A stretch of 64,000 nt of DNA from NCBI GenBank assembly GCA_000934455.1, contig KN885377.1, positions 44,282-108,281 on the forward strand, given 5' to 3'. The notes beneath the pieces are model-generated. The model saw nothing but the letters and a program-made list of their open reading frames with translations, did not search any database and had not been told where the DNA came from. Positions 1-11,577 of this stretch are shown in pieces. The position numbers were made by a program, and so were the translations under genes. The stretch is from Apostichopus parvimensis (lineage: Eukaryota; Echinodermata; Holothuroidea; Aspidochirotida; Stichopodidae). Positions within the stretch are counted from its first letter, which is position 1; the number at the start of each line of letters is the position of its first letter.

Positions 1-683
1 CACCAGGCTGTAATTTGATGCTGGAATTTGTTTGAAAGATTCTAACTGGACGTAGAGCCGTGATTCTGCTGGTGCCAATCTCTGAATGTCTCACTTGTCA
101 GATTGTCATAAGCAGATGATTTTGATTTATTCGCGACCTTCTCAAAGTCAGGCGATGTTTTAATTTAGAGGAAGGAGATCTAAGTTAGCGTAAGGTGGTC
201 TTACCGTTCTGGCAGTCAGATCCACTAAGTTAGTGTGAATCAGCATCTTCATGTACGTACTTTTTCAATACCTTCGTGAGAGTTATACTATAGCCTAGGA
301 ATATACATCGACTAGGCTTGGTTACATGTCGTTATTAGTAATATTTAGTTTAAAGTTTATCGTAGCATTGATGAACATTGAGTCGGGAGGTTGTGCCTCA
401 CATATGTGCTTAACCTTCACTAATCACTACTACTCTGCATGAATTTAAATTTTAAACACAAGTTCTTCGCGTTGTAAACTTTTTCCAAACCCTCTTGAGA
501 TGGAGGGGCTGAAGAATGCTACCGCCCCAACTATTCAAGCGGAAAACATCTTTTTGTTCTCTCATAATGGATAATCACCAGATAGCACCAAATTGCATCT
601 TATGACTCTTAATTATTTAAAATCCTTATCAAAGCAAAAGTTTAATTTCCATTTTTGTGGTATAACTTTTTGATCCGCCTCAA
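1..683. other. Upstream region, no gene seen
   Basis: No exon, RNA gene or repeat that I can support. It lies 5' of the first recognised BICDL1 coding exon, so it may hold intron or promoter sequence of that gene; the transcription start was not identified. Confidence 0.4.
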
Positions 684-1063
684 TTAAAGGCATTGTTCGC
701 CCCAAACCGCGTGCCGCGCTCTGAAAAAGTTAACTTTCCGTTGCTTGCAAGTGAAGTTTTCTTCTTGTCGCTACAAAATGCAGACAGTAATGAAACGTGA
801 TACCTTGTTATCTTTAGCTGGATCTGAGATGTATCGTTTGTACACTGTGCTCAGGGATGTCGCTAGAGGGGGGGTGTGGGAGGTGTCTCACCTCCCCCCC
901 AAACTTGGTAAAACTGACAATGATAGTTGGAAAATTGGAGTGCGACAGTCAGAATTTCCGACTGTCGCACTCTAGTTTATCTAGGCCTATTCATTTATTC
1001 CTGTGAAATTTAACATTTTCAGATGGTCGCACGCGGTTTGGGGCGAGACTTCAATGCCTTTAA
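684..1063. mobile_element. TTAA-flanked inverted-repeat DNA element, copy 1
   Basis: The element is bounded by TTAA at 684-687 and 1060-1063. Inside these are long terminal inverted repeats: the left end starts AGGCATTG and runs into CGCCCCAAACCGCGTGC, and the right end is its reverse complement (GCACGCGGTTTGGGGCG, then CAATGCCT). A second copy lies at 14149-14513. There is no transposase coding potential, so this is a non-autonomous (MITE-like) element. TTAA target duplication is known for the piggyBac and Kolobok superfamilies, and I cannot choose between them. The short reading frame at 745-975 is inside the element and is not a gene. Confidence 0.8.
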
Positions 1064-1413
1064 CTTAGACTATGGAGGAATGATATATGACACAAGACAT
1101 TTCTAGGAGCATTTCCAAAGATGGATCCCCTTGCCCATCAAATGCAAAGGCCTGTCCTAGTTGTAATATACTGTTTCTACTCTACCAACATTCTGTAATA
1201 TGGTCACAAGACATACTTGTTATTTTAAAACAATTATGTTCAGATGTACAATCATGTACATCATTTTCACATTTTCAATTTTATGTAAAGGTCATCAGCA
1301 TTGGCCTACAATTTGCTAGAAAGTATAGGTAAAGTAAAGCTAATTCTCATTATGTCTGCACTTAGCTCTTTAGCCTATTAAACAACTTGCTTTCAGCATT
1401 GTTTTTGTTACAG

Positions 1414-4400
1414 ATTAGTAAAGAGTGCTTTCTTATATCATCAAGTGCAGAAAGGACGTTGATCACAATGACCTCATTAGGCACTAATAAGCAACCCGCA
1501 CCGGTAGATTCACCGGATGGAGTAAATGTCTTTGCCCAGTTGGAGCAAAAGGAGAAAGATTTGATGCTGGCTGCAGAACTTGGCAAAGCTTTGTTAGAGA
1601 AGAACAAAGAATTACAGGCCAAGCAAGACCTCATGCAGTCGCAATTCTCTCAATCTATCGAGGTACATTTTAATTACTTTTAAGTGAAGAATAATTGTTT
1701 TAAAGTTAAAACATTCTGCTGAACTTTGTCAGATATGCCATTCTTTGTTGTTGGTCTCCCCTCCCCCCCCCCCATTTTTCTTTTCATTATTTACATATAA
1801 GTTAATAAATAATGGAAAACATCCTGGGAAATTTTAGACAATAGAGGAAAGAGCAAAGAAATGAAAGGCTAGAACGGGATTCAAACCAGAGGCCTCTGGT
1901 TTACAAGCCTGGTGCTCTACCAATGACACACAAGTATCTGTGTACATTGTAAAGTAAATTTTGTGTTACCAACCGTATCCAATTTCTTGCCTGCATGTAA
2001 TTTGTGGAGTGAATTAGCTCAGTGGTTAGCATCAGATGTTAGCATCGTGGAGTGTTAGCTCAGTGGTTTATGCCTGTGCCTTTCAATCATAAGTTCCCTG
2101 GTTCGAGTCACTCCAAGATTAATGTATGTCCTCCAGTTACAGAGTTGTTGACAATTCATAATCATGGACGTTAAATATGAATGTAAGAGACTGACTTCGG
2201 TCAGCTTGCGGCTTTGATAAGCCAATGATGGCTCTTCCCGAGTTCCTGCTTGCAGGAGGATCTAAAATACATACAATACATACAATACATAAAATTTTGT
2301 GGGAAATAATCATGCTCTCTTCAGGTGTTACAACAAGAAAGACATGCCCTGGAGAGAAAGCTAGCTACAGTAGAAGGAGAACATGAAAGCCATCTAGAGG
2401 AATTGTGTTCCGAGATTGATAGGCTACAGGATGGACTGGCCAGACATCAGGTTTCCAACAAAAAGACAGAACAGGAGAAAGAAGAATATATCGGAGAGCT
2501 TTTGCAACATAATCAGAGGATAGGAATGGAACTCAAACAGGTAATGGTACAACAAAATTGATTTGCAAGTTCCACAAATACTTTGGGGCAAGAGTTAATA
2601 CGTCACACAAAACAAGTGGAAGTCTACTGTTTAAAAAGTTCACCGTACTGCAAAAAATGCAAATTTGATCTAACGTTTCGATTTCTTCTTCAAAGGCAAT
2701 TCTATTTCATACGATAGATTTGCCAAGCAGATAACAGAGTTAGAGGTTTGAAATATTCCATCCACTATGGACAAATTTGTTGTTGCAGAACTTTGTTAAA
2801 TCCTTTATTGTTCAGTACTGATATGAAAATAATCAGCCAGGGTTGTGAATTAGTTTACAAAGCTGGTTCAAATAAGTTTGACTTTGATGCTTTTAAATAG
2901 TGGTTCTCTTTGATTTGATTTTCATACTAATAAATGAATTCCCTCTGCTCTATGGCAAGGAAGATAAATGAGAGAAATGAGAATATTTAAGAGAAAAATT
3001 AGAAGTTGTCCAAAACAAAGCCACAATGTGTTTATTTTTATAAATCAAAGCAAACAATTTCCTAATAGCTTGTTGTTTTTTATCCTACTTAGACAACAGA
3101 AGAAAAGGAGGAGTTGGTTGCACATATCGGTAGTCTGGAGAACCAAGCCAGAGCTGGAATGTCCCCCGATCACGTCGAACCCGCACTTGTGGAAGAATTT
3201 GAGAAAAAGGTATTGAATGGATATGAGGGTCTGTTGTGTCCACCGATAGCTGGTTTTGTCCTCCATTTGTTTGTCGATGATAATTCTTAAATCTCTCAGC
3301 TGGTAGGTGTGAATTGTGAGGATTTATATCATGAAAATTAATATGGAACTGACCAAAACCCTGTCAACATATTTGTCTAGCTTTTTGGGGTACACCATTC
3401 AGTATGTACAGGTGTCAGATCAACATGTACATTAAACCTGTTGATATTTTTTATTGTAAATGAGGTTTAGAGACAAATAGCTGTCTTGAAAAGTATTAAA
3501 CATTTTTTTACAAAATTGTGCGCCCTGATAGAAATGTTATATTCATTGTATATTCATTGATATATGGTTTTGGCTCTTATATTTCTTGGCAATTTGGCAC
3601 CACATTCTTCTTATTCTTTAATAATAATAATAAATTACATTTATACATTATAGCGCTTGATACAGCGTTACAAAGCGCTTCACAAAGTAGGGAAAGAGAC
3701 AAAGGAATCCAAGGAAAAAAAGAAACTAGGAATCAAACAGAAATGTTTTAAGTTGTCTCTTGAAAATACAATGGGAGGGAGAGTCACGAACATGAACTGG
3801 TAGTTCGTTCCAAAGAGAAGGCGCAGCGACAGAAAAGGCACGATCGCCATAACGAGTGCGGGTACGTGGACCAGGAGTTTCTTGCAAATGCGAATGATAG
3901 GAAGAGCGAAGCGTAACTGTAGTTGACCGATGCAAAGGAGTAAGAAAGTCAGTGATATATTGAGGAGCAAGCCCGTTTATCGCTTTGTAGGACTTCTTAT
4001 ACCAGTCATGAATCAAAGGTATTACATATATGCGCAGAGCACCTTGGTTGTTATATGCTGGTTTCTTGTCTTTATCATCAAAAGGTGAGAGATCTGGAGG
4101 GAAGAAAGAGTGAGTTGATGCAAGCACTGCGAGAGTTGACCTCAGAGAGAGAAAACATGCACTATGACCTGGAAGATGCCAACAGAAGGATTCTGTTGTT
4201 AGAGAGAAATGTCAGGGAACTTGAATCACAGGTAAGGAAAACTTTCTCTGATTATAAAGAGAAATTATAGAAGGGGTCACCAAGTCGCCGACATAGGATC
4301 ATAAATCTGTATTATAAGACAACTTAAAAAGAACCTTGGTTTAGCAATTGTTTGTGATTTGGTAAGAGCTCCACAAGAATGGTATTAACCCGTCAACAAC

Positions 4401-7400
4401 AACGTTATTGAGTTGATGTTGATAAACTTTAAGATGCTCTTCAGATATAAATATCTCGTAGGAATCTAGTTCATTTGCTTGATTAGTCAACCTTCATGGC
4501 AAATAGTAATGTCAAAGTATATTTTGGTTTCCAAATATGAATAATATCTGGGCGGCAAAACGTTGATAACCCAATCAAAATTTATTTATTGCAAGCTCCA
4601 CTTGTTAAGTACTCAGTAAGTGTGGTAAAATTGTTGACCAATACCAAAAAGGTTTTTGAAACATTGTGCAGTAGCAATTAAAAATAATTTTGCATCAATA
4701 TAGGTTTATGACATGGAACAATATGAGAGCCAGGTTTTTGCATTTGGCCACCAAGTTAAGAAAGCATATCAGAGTATCACTCAAAATAAGTATGTAATTG
4801 ATCAACAATAAAGACTGCCCTGCACTATTTGTCTCCCACCAGTTGGAGTCCAATGTTAGTTAGTAAGTAGTAAACATGTACATAATAACTGCATACGATT
4901 CTACTGAAACATTTCCACACATGCACTTTGCATAACTAAGCTGATTGTATCAGCTGAACATGAGCAAAATTATTGGCACTTTCTTTATTATCTGAAATGA
5001 AACTACATTACTCAAGCATGTAGTTATTATGGGATTTTAATAGACAGTCACAGATTTGACCGTATAAACTCTATAGATTGCTACTTCAAATGACAACTAT
5101 GGGCCATTGAAATATTCTATGTCGATTCAGAAAAGTTCATGTTCTTAATTGGAAAGTATTGATGTAATTGTTGATGCATTTTTTCACCTCCTAACTGAAA
5201 GGTATTTATTCAAGAGATTCAATTAGAAGAACTTCGCAGGACCCACTGTACAACTCTCCACGACCTGGAAGAGCTGCGTCTATCAGAGGCCATGGCTCAC
5301 ATCTACACCAGTACAGCCGCTCAGGGCCTGTCACTCTTTGAGGAACTCGGAGGAGAAATGTCCTCTTTCACAGAGGCGGACACTCATATGATGGAGGAAA
5401 GTGGAAACGGGAACCAACTGCAGGAGAAATGCCAGAAGGTAAGTGTCAAACTTTTATCTTATCGGAAACAAACCATTTATGATAGAAAACAAGTATCCTT
5501 GCAATTACTGCATTGACCCTAGATTTAATATCCTCAGAAATGTTCAATGATATTTTCAAGTTTTGTAGCTTCTAAGATTGATCCCAAAAAATTTGTGAGA
5601 ATCACTAGTAGAATTTTAAAATGTCTCATCATTGATCTTACTGCAGCTGGCAAAGGAAACGTGTGTTAAAAGTTGATAATAGACTCTAGGTGAACCTTTC
5701 AACTCAGACTAGCTTATGTATCCAAAGTCTGAAGTTTACCTTCACTTAAAATATAAGTTTTATGTTGTGTTCTTCCCTAGAAAGGTTTCCTAGCCCCACT
5801 TATAAATTTGTTTGTAGTGTCGCCATCAATTTATCGTTGTACTTATTCTTATTTATTATATGTAATCTTAAATCTTTATATTTTTTTTTTCGTTTTTTTG
5901 TCCCTGTAGCTTCAAGGAGCGATGAATACCATCCAACAACATATCTTGTTGCTGACTCATAAGTTGAAAACGTGGAAAAGCGGAGATTTTGATCCTAATG
6001 TTCCATCCACCAGTGGGATAAATGATAGAAGCTTGGTACCTTACGCCGATGATGAGAACATCACCCCGAACGAAATTATTGAAAGGATTGAAGAACTCCA
6101 GGGTCTACTCGAGGATATTATGTCAGAACGACAAATTCAGGTGAACCTGCAGAAATTAAAGTCTGTTTTGAATAACTGTTTCTTTATTAAAATTCCTGTT
6201 CCTTCATATTCATCTTATGCTGCATTATGTATTTTCTCTCTGTGGCTAAAAATGTGTAAAAATGTTTATGTTATACCGCAGTATGAATACACTAGCTGGT
6301 TAATACTACCTCCAATATGACTCCAATTATGATCTCAATATGGCTGTATGTTTTCAGTGAAAAGTTTTTGACTTTATGTTGGTTATATTATGTATTTGTT
6401 CGTATGACAGCTACCTCGTTATCGGGGCAGGGGGGTGAGGTAAGGGGTTATTTTGACAATTTGCAAATTTTCGCTGCGAGTTATTTCGCATAACTGCCTG
6501 TTCTCGTATGCAGCTAGCTGAAACAGTCATAACTATATATACTGCCTGTTCTCATATGCAGCTAGCTGCGACAGTCATAACTATATATACGTGCATGCAT
6601 GTAAATTTTGCAGCTTCCACCGCCCAGCCCGTTACCGGACCAAGAAGCCCAGATGGAACAGCTACATAACAATATCACTTCCCTGCGTCAAGAGCTAACC
6701 CATACACAGACAACAGTAGATGACCTTCAGGATGAAGTTAGCAGGCAAACCCAGCTGCTCAGAGAAAGAGATGAAAGAATTCAGGTTTTAAATGTCAAGG
6801 TATGTCATTTGTGATGATCAAAATTTGCATTTCGTAGCCTTCTTCAATGTAACAAAAACGAATTACAAATGTTCTATTGAAAATGGGTAAACATATTTTG
6901 CATGATCCCTCAATACTATGAGAACCCTGGTTGATTACATTAAATTCTGATCGTATTGTAACTAAATACCGCCAAATAGGTAAAATGATTAATTGGTATC
7001 ACCTGACCCTCCATCACTTGGAGACACCAAAATAAATAAAGATATTGTTAGGCCTGTATGATCCACCCAATGTAAGTTCTTTTGTTTTGTTTGCCCAATG
7101 CCTGGTGTTCTATTCAACATACCTACACATCTCTCCTACAGTGCACACTGTAACAATTCTTTGTTAATGTGTTGCATTTTTCGGACAACTAAACTTGCTG
7201 TTTGGACAAGCAAATGAAGAGCTGGTTGTCTGAAGGACAAAAGACACTAAATTCTTGAAAATTTGTCCTGGGTTAGAGTATCCAATTAGTGACCCTTTAA
7301 ATGACTTATTTAATTTTCAAATGAACCCCCAAAACAGGGAATGTTGAAACTAAAACAATTGAAAATTGGTTGTAACATGTCATTTTGCCGCATTGTGATT

Positions 7401-10400
7401 GCGATATTGTGTAATTTAGACAGTTTTGTGTTTTGCAATTTTAAAGCTTGACTACAGAAGGAGTATGCCTGATCCGGAGGCTCTCTTCAAGAGATATATG
7501 AACTCTCAGGACACATCTAGCCTTGCTATACTCAAAGAGGTTTGTAAACACTTAAATAAATGTGAATGTTAAGGTATTCATGGGTTAACGTTTGGTCTGT
7601 TTGAAGACTTTGTGGTGTATGTTATCACTAGGATGTTAAAAAAATTGTATCTATCTTGACATGGCCAATAAAAATGTAAACATTTATATGTAGGTTCTGA
7701 TTCAGGTTCGTGGAACAGTCTTCCCCCAAATTTGAAATGCTTGCCAATGTTGATATTTTTAAACGCAATATGAAAACTTATATATTTTGTTTAGATGTCT
7801 GATATTTGTTAGTCTATCTTTTTGCCGTCCTTTTTGTGCTTTTGGATGTTTACCGTTTCTTCTACTGCATAATATTGTATATGTATTTTGTATTGAGGGC
7901 TCCTCTGGAAAGCAGTACTTCTGCACTGAGCAGGACTACCCTCATTAAAGATAACAATAATAATAAAAATAATAATAAAAAGAACTTATTTGGACTTCAA
8001 ATAAAGTTGTAGCACTTGAACTGGGCATGACAAAAGCATATTAAAGGCAATGTGTATCTTGTGTCATTGCTAACAAAGGTAGAAGAAGCTTGATCAATTT
8101 TACCAACAAGGAAAAGAGAAACTAATTGGTACCACAGCAAGAGCAGTAATGTTACTTGTCACTTAAGTTTTGAAAATCAGTTGGTCTACAAAAAGGTTAC
8201 CATTATGTGACCGCCAACTTGCTAACCAGCATATTGGTGTTTGTTTATGCTTTGCTGTTGTTATTCAAGACAGTCCTAACTACAATTATCAAGAGAGCTC
8301 ATCTTCATTAGACTGCTTCCCAATTGGATGTTGCCCTTCATACACAAATGGATACAACCACTGTTATCCCTTCCTTCCTTACTTTTCTTTTCTTTTTTTG
8401 TTAGCCGGGGGGTGGGGATCGGGGGGAGGAGGATGGACATGGTTGGAGAGGGATAAATCAGAACCCTCTGCTTTGTGGGGGGGGGGGGGATAAGTGGAAT
8501 GGTGTAATCTCAGAACATCTGCCAGTGAATATTTACATGACATATTCAGTGGCTGTTTTTAAATCAAGTAACACCAGTATAATTCTGTGTGTTTGATTAA
8601 AACAGCTGACATCCCAACCATCTTCCTCGAATGCTACTTCAGACGACGCCAGTATTCTGAGTGATGATAGTCTGGACTCTGCATTGTGTATGCAACACGA
8701 ACAAGAAATTGAGAAACTCAAGCAAGAGAGAGATGAGGCCATCGGCAAGTGAGTCCAAGTTGGAGCTACTTGTATCTACATTCCTTTGAATTTGTTTGTT
8801 ATTTATTTGTTTTATCACAAAAAAATTTCAATGTGAAAGGAAGTTTTCTATAAAGCCTGAATTGGCTTAACAGAGTAGACTCCCTGGTAAAGAAGAAAAT
8901 ATAATACAAGTGGATGAGCAGAATGATACAGATACTTTAAGGAGTAATAACTAGATATGATAACATTGTCCTAGTTCATAAAGAATTTAGCTATACATGT
9001 AATTACTTAATATATATAAATATAGCATAAAGACCGTATTAGTATGTTGTGACGATGTAATTTCTTAAATAAACTCAACAACTTGTTGGTCTTTATATGA
9101 TTATGAAAGCTATAGGTTCCTATATTGATACGGTAAAAATTACGATGTGCATTATAAGTATGTCTATTTTGATAGTGATAAAAAGTTCAGTAGCCCATTC
9201 CAAGCAAAAGCCGCAAGCTTCATTTTGATGATATCATCGAGTTTAAGCAAGTTTAGTGTCTAGAATAGCGGACTAGTGTGTTCCCATGATGTGGAATGGG
9301 TAATGTGACGAATAGCTCCTTTTTGAAGTTTGCTAAGGTGATCAAGATTCACATTGTGTGTCCCAGACCAGAATTTGAATAATAATTCTTTTTCAAAACC
9401 TGTAGTTGTTTTGCTTTCTGATTGTAATTTACATGTATAGATTAGATATGCCTGGAAAGATCCCCGTATAGATGATAAGATAATCGACAAACATCTGTAA
9501 AGTGACTCTTAGATCTCTCAACTTGATCTTCTTCCTACGATTTAGGTTACAAGTTTGTTAATTACTTTTTTCCTTTTGAAATTGTGAAATAAGTTTTAAA
9601 ATGGTAATATCTTTGATTTCTCAAGGAAAACCATTTATTATTAGCCTCCTGATTGACTACATATTTATTCTCAAGAACCAGCAGTAGGATGTGGCAAAGA
9701 TACAGTGTAATAGGAGATGTTTCCAGTGTGAAAAGTTTGCACAGCTTATTATGGTGAAGTTGACTAAAGGACTTTGTGAAAAATTGTAGCAGAATATAAG
9801 AAAGGCTCAAAGCTGGATTGTTATCTTTAATTTGTATAATTTACCCGACCAAGCACATTTTTGGAGTTAGGCATATGCAAGTTCATCACACAAAAAACCC
9901 TCCAACTACTAGTTCAGGAAACTTCTTATTAATTAGGAAGGTTTTCAAAGCTGGAAAAGTTAACTATGGGTAATAAATGAAGAATGTAATTTATTTTGGC
10001 CTTAGAGATTATTTCTTTCTCTGTGAGAGGGAATGATTATCGCTGCTTCGTCATAGTTGTTGTTATTTTTTATTATCCTTTAGACGTGACAGTGCCGAGA
10101 AGGAGTTATCGGAAGCCAGAGCCACTCTCGATCAGCTGGACGGACAGATGGTCGGTGCAGTACATCAGAAACTAGAATACTGTAAACAGACCGACAACTG
10201 GGAGGTAAGAAGCTTAAAAAAATTAATGCATCTTCTGTTGTGATTTGTCAACAACTTGCTTCCTCCTCATTCCTATTTTAAAGACATTTTCAGTGATGTA
10301 AGCTTTGAACACTTTGTATTGTAATTAGGTAAACTAGGAAAGTAATAGAATATGTTTAGTAATTAGATTCTACTTTGCATCAGATTTACTCAACTTACTA

Positions 10401-11577
10401 GCGGATGTGCTTCATGTACAAAATGAGGCGATTAGATGATAATTTGCTTTGATAGTTTTAATGACAGTAACAACTTAATCTGCCCAGACTCTTATATGCA
10501 AAGTGGCAAGAACCAGCCAATCTAGTACAACGCATGTGTTCTAGCTTAGTCTAAGTGTTGATACTTGCTTTCAAAAAGGGAGAATAGTTCACATGGTTTT
10601 AATTATATGTTGCGAAATTGTAATGTAACAGGTAAACATTAGCTTCTGTTCTAAGGGTACCCTGCTGTGCACTAAACAGTAAGTTGTTTTTACACTGCTA
10701 CCATGTCATTTTTCATACATTTCCTTAACTCATCAACTCACAAAGATTTTTGGGATGCTTCAAATTAGTTGAACACTGTTCATTATACTTATGACAAAAC
10801 TGTTGACCACAAATCTGTCATTTTTTTTATCATAAGATATATATTTAACAAGTAATGAGCACTTACAGTAAATGATAATTACAAAATGCTGCCTCAATTT
10901 CTGTCTAGTAAGCTTTTAATAGTAGGACTAGATTAGTTGCTGATGTTTTGTAATAAAATAACTTTTTTCAGTGGAAGAAGCCTGTTGTGACAATCGGTCA
11001 AATAACATTATTTTCTTCCCAAGTGCATTTGCATGACAGGAGATATTATGGTGCAAACTAAAACTCGGTTACTGAAATACATACAGAAAAGACAGTCACA
11101 TAACCATTGATCTAGAATCACAAAATGCTTAGATTTCACGACCCAGGTGCATAGCCAAGGGCGGGGGTCAAAAGGGGCAACCCCCCCTTGAGCATATATG
11201 TTGTATTTTTTTATGGTATCACTAGTAATTTCAAAATAGAAAATGCTTAGATGCAACTCACAAGGCCTGGGAAGTGCCATTTCCAGCGATCTGGGAGGCA
11301 TTTTTGGCCAAATTTTTGGGGTACACTTCGCGCCAACTCATGGTGGTGCTACGCTTAGATAGGTTGCCTACAAGCTTAGTCCCTCCCTTGGCAAATTCCT
11401 CATTTCGTGCCCTTGTTCATGACCCATATTTTGCCTCCCCCCTGACAGGTCGACTTGCACGAGATGTTTGACGAAAGGTTCAAGAAGCAACTAAGGAAGC
11501 ACGATGTAGGAGGCAGAAAGAAGTCAAAGAAACACCTCAACAAAGCTCCAAGGAAAAGGATAGGCAATCTCAAATAA
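1414..11577 (+). CDS. BICDL1: BICD family-like cargo adaptor (dynein-dynactin activating adaptor)
   Basis: Coding exons: 1468-1662 (exon from 1414), 2325-2540, 3093-3209, 4085-4231, 5202-5438, 5910-6140, 6614-6799, 7447-7539, 8606-8748, 10084-10204, 11449-11577; 604 aa. Nearly all of it is heptad-rich coiled coil. The N terminus carries a dynein CC1 box (AAELGKALL, residues 35-43) in a context very like vertebrate BICDL1 (QKEKDL before it). Residues 270-274 are LFEEL, a Spindly-type motif that contacts the dynactin pointed end in this family. The segment around RDEAIGKRDSAEKEL and the following QKLEYCK matches the C-terminal cargo/Rab-binding coiled coil of BICDL1. The tail is lysine-rich and lacks the vertebrate ending. 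Family knowledge: such proteins couple Rab6- or Rab13-type vesicles to dynein. The ATG at 1468 has A at -3, but exon 1414 is open upstream in frame, so a longer N terminus from an earlier exon is possible. Possible polyA signals are AATAAA at 11586 and 13847, the latter followed by GT-rich sequence. Confidence 0.9.
1867..1938 (-). pseudogene. tRNA-like sequence
   Basis: On the minus strand there is a D-arm-like TGGTAGAGC and a good B box (GGTTTGAATCC) at tRNA spacing, with TTGTAA where a Thr anticodon loop would be. The anticodon stem does not pair well and the 5' acceptor side is not recognisable. It is best read as a tRNA pseudogene or the degraded head of a SINE inside BICDL1 intron 1, not as a working tRNA. 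Confidence 0.4.
2010..2300 (+). repeat. tRNA-derived SINE, family A, copy 1
   Basis: The tRNA-like head near 2047-2117 has an A box (TTAGCTCAGTGG), a B box (GGTTCGAGTC) and a pairing acceptor stem (GGAGTG with CACTCC). The body includes GACTTCGGTCAGCTTGCGG and CCTGCTTGCAGGAGGATC and ends in a TACATA microsatellite. A second partial head (GAATTAGCTCAGTGG) lies just upstream, so the head appears duplicated. Other copies are at 16605 and 46563. It lies in BICDL1 intron 1. Confidence 0.8.
3610..4055 (-). mobile_element. LINE 3' end with reverse-transcriptase C-terminal remnant
   Basis: On the minus strand, about 3726-4050 encodes a segment typical of the C terminus of CR1/L2/jockey-like non-LTR reverse transcriptases: GLAPQYITDFL, then TRTRYGDRAFSVAAPSLWN and FKRQLKTFLFDS. 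It is followed by a 3' tail with AAGCGC motifs and an AATAAT microsatellite (3612-3690). The element is 5'-truncated and sits in BICDL1 intron 3, running almost up to the exon 4 acceptor. The open frame continues antisense through exon 4, which is coincidental. Confidence 0.8.
6493..6588 (+). repeat. 48-bp tandem duplication
   Basis: Two adjacent copies (6493-6540 and 6541-6588) start ACTGCCTGTTCTC and end AACTATATAT, differing at three positions. They lie 25 bases upstream of BICDL1 exon 7. Confidence 0.85.
6945..7275 (+). repeat. Interspersed repeat family C, copy 1
   Basis: A roughly 300-bp repeat in BICDL1 intron 7. Landmarks are TTGTAACTAAATAC, GATCCACCCAATG, CCTGGTGTTCTATTC and a run of TTTGGACAA motifs. 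The same order of landmarks is seen at 44700-45045 (+) and 11935-12215 (-). No coding potential or terminal repeats were recognised, so the class is unknown. Confidence 0.7.
7690..7985 (+). mobile_element. LINE 3' terminal fragment
   Basis: The plus strand reads WNSLPPNLKCLP near 7710-7750, a typical ending of CR1/L2-type reverse-transcriptase proteins, followed by short 3' UTR sequence and an AATAATAAA-rich tail at 7950-7980. It is a truncated insertion in BICDL1 intron 8. Confidence 0.65.
8403..8492 (+). repeat. G-rich low-complexity stretch
   Basis: Several G runs (CCGGGGGGTGGGGATCGGGG, then GGAGG and a run of about thirteen G) could form G-quadruplexes in BICDL1 intron 8 about 110 bases before exon 9. 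There is no evidence of function. Confidence 0.5.
9255..9480 (-). mobile_element. LINE reverse-transcriptase fragment
   Basis: The minus-strand frame reads FKFWSGTHNVNLDHLSKLQK followed by GAIRHITHS and HTSPLF, the conserved LQKxAIRxIT segment near the C terminus of non-LTR reverse transcriptases. It is a short relic in BICDL1 intron 9. Confidence 0.65.
11140..11425 (-). repeat. Repeat carrying the GCGCCACCA/TTGGCGCG core
   Basis: GC-rich block with CCCCC/GGGGG ends. Read on the minus strand it has the order seen at 16945, 17190, 17380 and 23250: CTAAGCGTAGCACCACCA, GTTGGCGCG, AGATCGCTGGAAATGGC. It is a member of the family that also forms the 1.26-kb element at 16896-18157. It ends about 25 bases before the acceptor of BICDL1 exon 11. 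Confidence 0.6.

Noticed and set aside
745-975. 76-codon frame near the window start
   Set aside because: It lies wholly inside the inverted-repeat element at 684-1063 and has no recognisable protein features.
3726-4127. 133-codon minus-strand frame as a host gene
   Set aside because: Its sequence is the C terminus of a non-LTR reverse transcriptase, and the upstream part is the antisense of BICDL1 exon 4.
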